Shown here one piece after another: positions 20,793 to 21,359 of a DNA stretch of 21,359 nucleotides. Under the pieces are notes generated by a model. It ran no database searches, was not told where the DNA came from, and was given only the letters and a program-made list of their open reading frames with translations. Origin of the DNA: Chloroflexota bacterium (lineage in GTDB: Bacteria; Chloroflexota; UBA5177; JANWHV01). Both the position numbers and the translations under genes were made by a program. Location of the stretch: assembly GCA_025924845.1 (NCBI GenBank), contig JAICHN010000031.1, positions 1-21,359 of the forward strand, read 5' to 3'. Each line of letters begins with the position of its first letter. The stretch's first letter is position 1.

Positions 20793-20836
20793 GGTGGTTT
20801 TCGTGTCATCAATTCTACCATATCATCACATCCCTC

Positions 20837-20868
20837 TTGACAACGGCCGGATCATGCGCCCATTAATA
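20837..20868 (+). promoter_or_regulatory. Candidate promoter of the dnaE2-type gene
   Basis: A perfect -35 TTGACA lies at 20837-20842. A weak -10-like ATTAAT (20862-20867, four of six matches) follows at a long 19-bp spacing. Transcription would then start near the ATG at 20873, leaving essentially no leader. Confidence 0.4.
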
Positions 20869-20882
20869 GAACATGTGTACTA
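20867..20882. promoter_or_regulatory. LexA (SOS) box candidate overlapping the dnaE2 start codon
   Basis: TAGAACATGTGTACTA is a 16-base imperfect palindrome. Read on the other strand it is TAGTACACATGTTCTA, fitting the AGTAC-N3-TGTTCT pattern described for Anabaena LexA, and it has one mismatch to the Gram-positive GAAC-N4-GTTC core. DnaE2-type polymerases are typical SOS genes. The site covers the ATG at 20873 and the predicted start point, a good position for repression. Confidence 0.6.
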
Positions 20883-21359
20883 CTTTACACGACCCACCGT
20901 CCTACGTCGAACTCCACTGCCACTCGCATTTCAGCTTGCTTGACGGCGCATCCTCGCCGCGCGCCCTCGCCCGACGTGCCGCGGCGTTGGCAATGCCCGC
21001 CCTGGCGATCACCGATCACGATGGTCTCTATGGCGTCGTGCGCTTCGACGCGGCCTGTCGCGAAGTGGGCATTCGCCCCGTAATCGGGGCCGAACTCACT
21101 CTGGAGGATGGGACGCATTTGCTCCTGCTGGCTCGTACCCAGGAGGGGTACCATAACCTCTCTCGCCTGATCAGTCACGCCGCGCTGGCCGGAGCGAAAC
21201 GACACCCGCGTCTGGCCTTCTCCACCCTCCAATCGCACACCGAAGGCTTGATCGCGCTGTCCGGCTGCCCTGCCGGCGGCGTGCCGCGTCTTCTCCGCGC
21301 GGGCGACGGAGAGGGTGCCCGTGCCCTAGCCCGCCGCCTCGCGCAGCTCTTCGAGCATG
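20873..21359 (+). CDS. dnaE2: DnaE2-type DNA polymerase III alpha subunit, N-terminal PHP domain (3' end outside window)
   Basis: An open frame of 162 complete codons runs off the window. It begins MCTTLHDPPSYVELHCHSHF and continues with SLLDGASS, ITDHDGLYGVVRF, RPVIGAELTLEDG, LLLLARTQEGYHNLSRLISHA and GLIALSGCPAGGVPRL, which is the PHP domain of bacterial DNA polymerase III alpha. The metal-binding HCHS and TDHD motifs are intact. The wording HCHS-x-FS, TDHDGLYG and GAELTL resembles the error-prone DnaE2 (ImuC) group more than replicative DnaE, which usually has LHVHTEYS and TDHGNMYG. DnaE2 performs translesion synthesis with ImuA/ImuB. ATG at 20873 is the only possible start before the PHP motif and has no Shine-Dalgarno. 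A replicative DnaE remains possible because most of the protein is missing. Confidence 0.85.
   Translation, partial: MCTTLHDPPSYVELHCHSHFSLLDGASSPRALARRAAALAMPALAITDHDGLYGVVRFDAACREVGIRPVIGAELTLEDGTHLLLLARTQEGYHNLSRLISHAALAGAKRHPRLAFSTLQSHTEGLIALSGCPAGGVPRLLRAGDGEGARALARRLAQLFEH

Overview
The window is a GC-rich bacterial stretch, densely packed and with no RNA genes. The organism looks like a member of the Chloroflexota or a similar soil or thermophilic lineage. This rests on a dispersed-repeat-like inverted repeat (GTAGGGGCATCCCTT arms) of a type I recall from such genomes, the MoxR/DUF58/DUF4129 cluster and a DnaE2-type polymerase. I cannot prove the phylum from the sequence alone.

Layout. 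(1) Positions 3-3828, plus strand: a tightly coupled MoxR ATPase, DUF58 and DUF4129 membrane-protein operon whose first gene is cut by the window edge. A perfect 13-bp-armed palindrome (3839-3865) separates it from the convergent next block. (2) Positions 3883-13164, minus strand: eight co-directional genes. In transcription order they are an SDR oxidoreductase, a D-2-hydroxyacid dehydrogenase, an IclR regulator, a Gfo/Idh/MocA oxidoreductase, two tandem DUF885 putative metallohydrolases, a second type of Gfo/Idh/MocA oxidoreductase and a beta-lactamase-fold serine hydrolase. (3) Positions 13165-13629: a divergent control region with a good sigma70-like promoter on each strand and overlapping inverted repeats. 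(4) Positions 13630-20415, plus strand: a complete Opp/Dpp-type ABC importer (binding protein, two permeases, two ATPases). A third Gfo/Idh/MocA gene, a close paralogue of the one in block 2, sits between the two ATPase genes. (5) Positions 20416-21359: a dispersed-repeat-like hairpin, an AbrB/MazE-type small regulator on the minus strand, and the start of a DnaE2-type (error-prone) DNA polymerase III alpha gene running off the window.

Blocks 2-4 read as one inducible uptake-and-catabolism system. The importer brings in a peptide- or glycoconjugate-like substrate. The DUF885 proteins and the serine hydrolase may cleave it, and the oxidoreductases may convert the sugar or hydroxyacid parts. 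The IclR protein is the obvious candidate regulator of both promoters. The substrate is unknown. The two paralogous oxidoreductases, one in each arm of the divergent pair, are the most distinctive feature of this system.

The most specific regulatory signal is at the far end. A 16-nt imperfect palindrome (TAGAACATGTGTACTA, 20867-20882) overlaps the only usable start codon of the dnaE2-type gene. On the other strand it fits the LexA (SOS) box pattern described for Anabaena. Together with a TTGACA hexamer upstream and no Shine-Dalgarno, it suggests a LexA-repressed, possibly leaderless polymerase gene.
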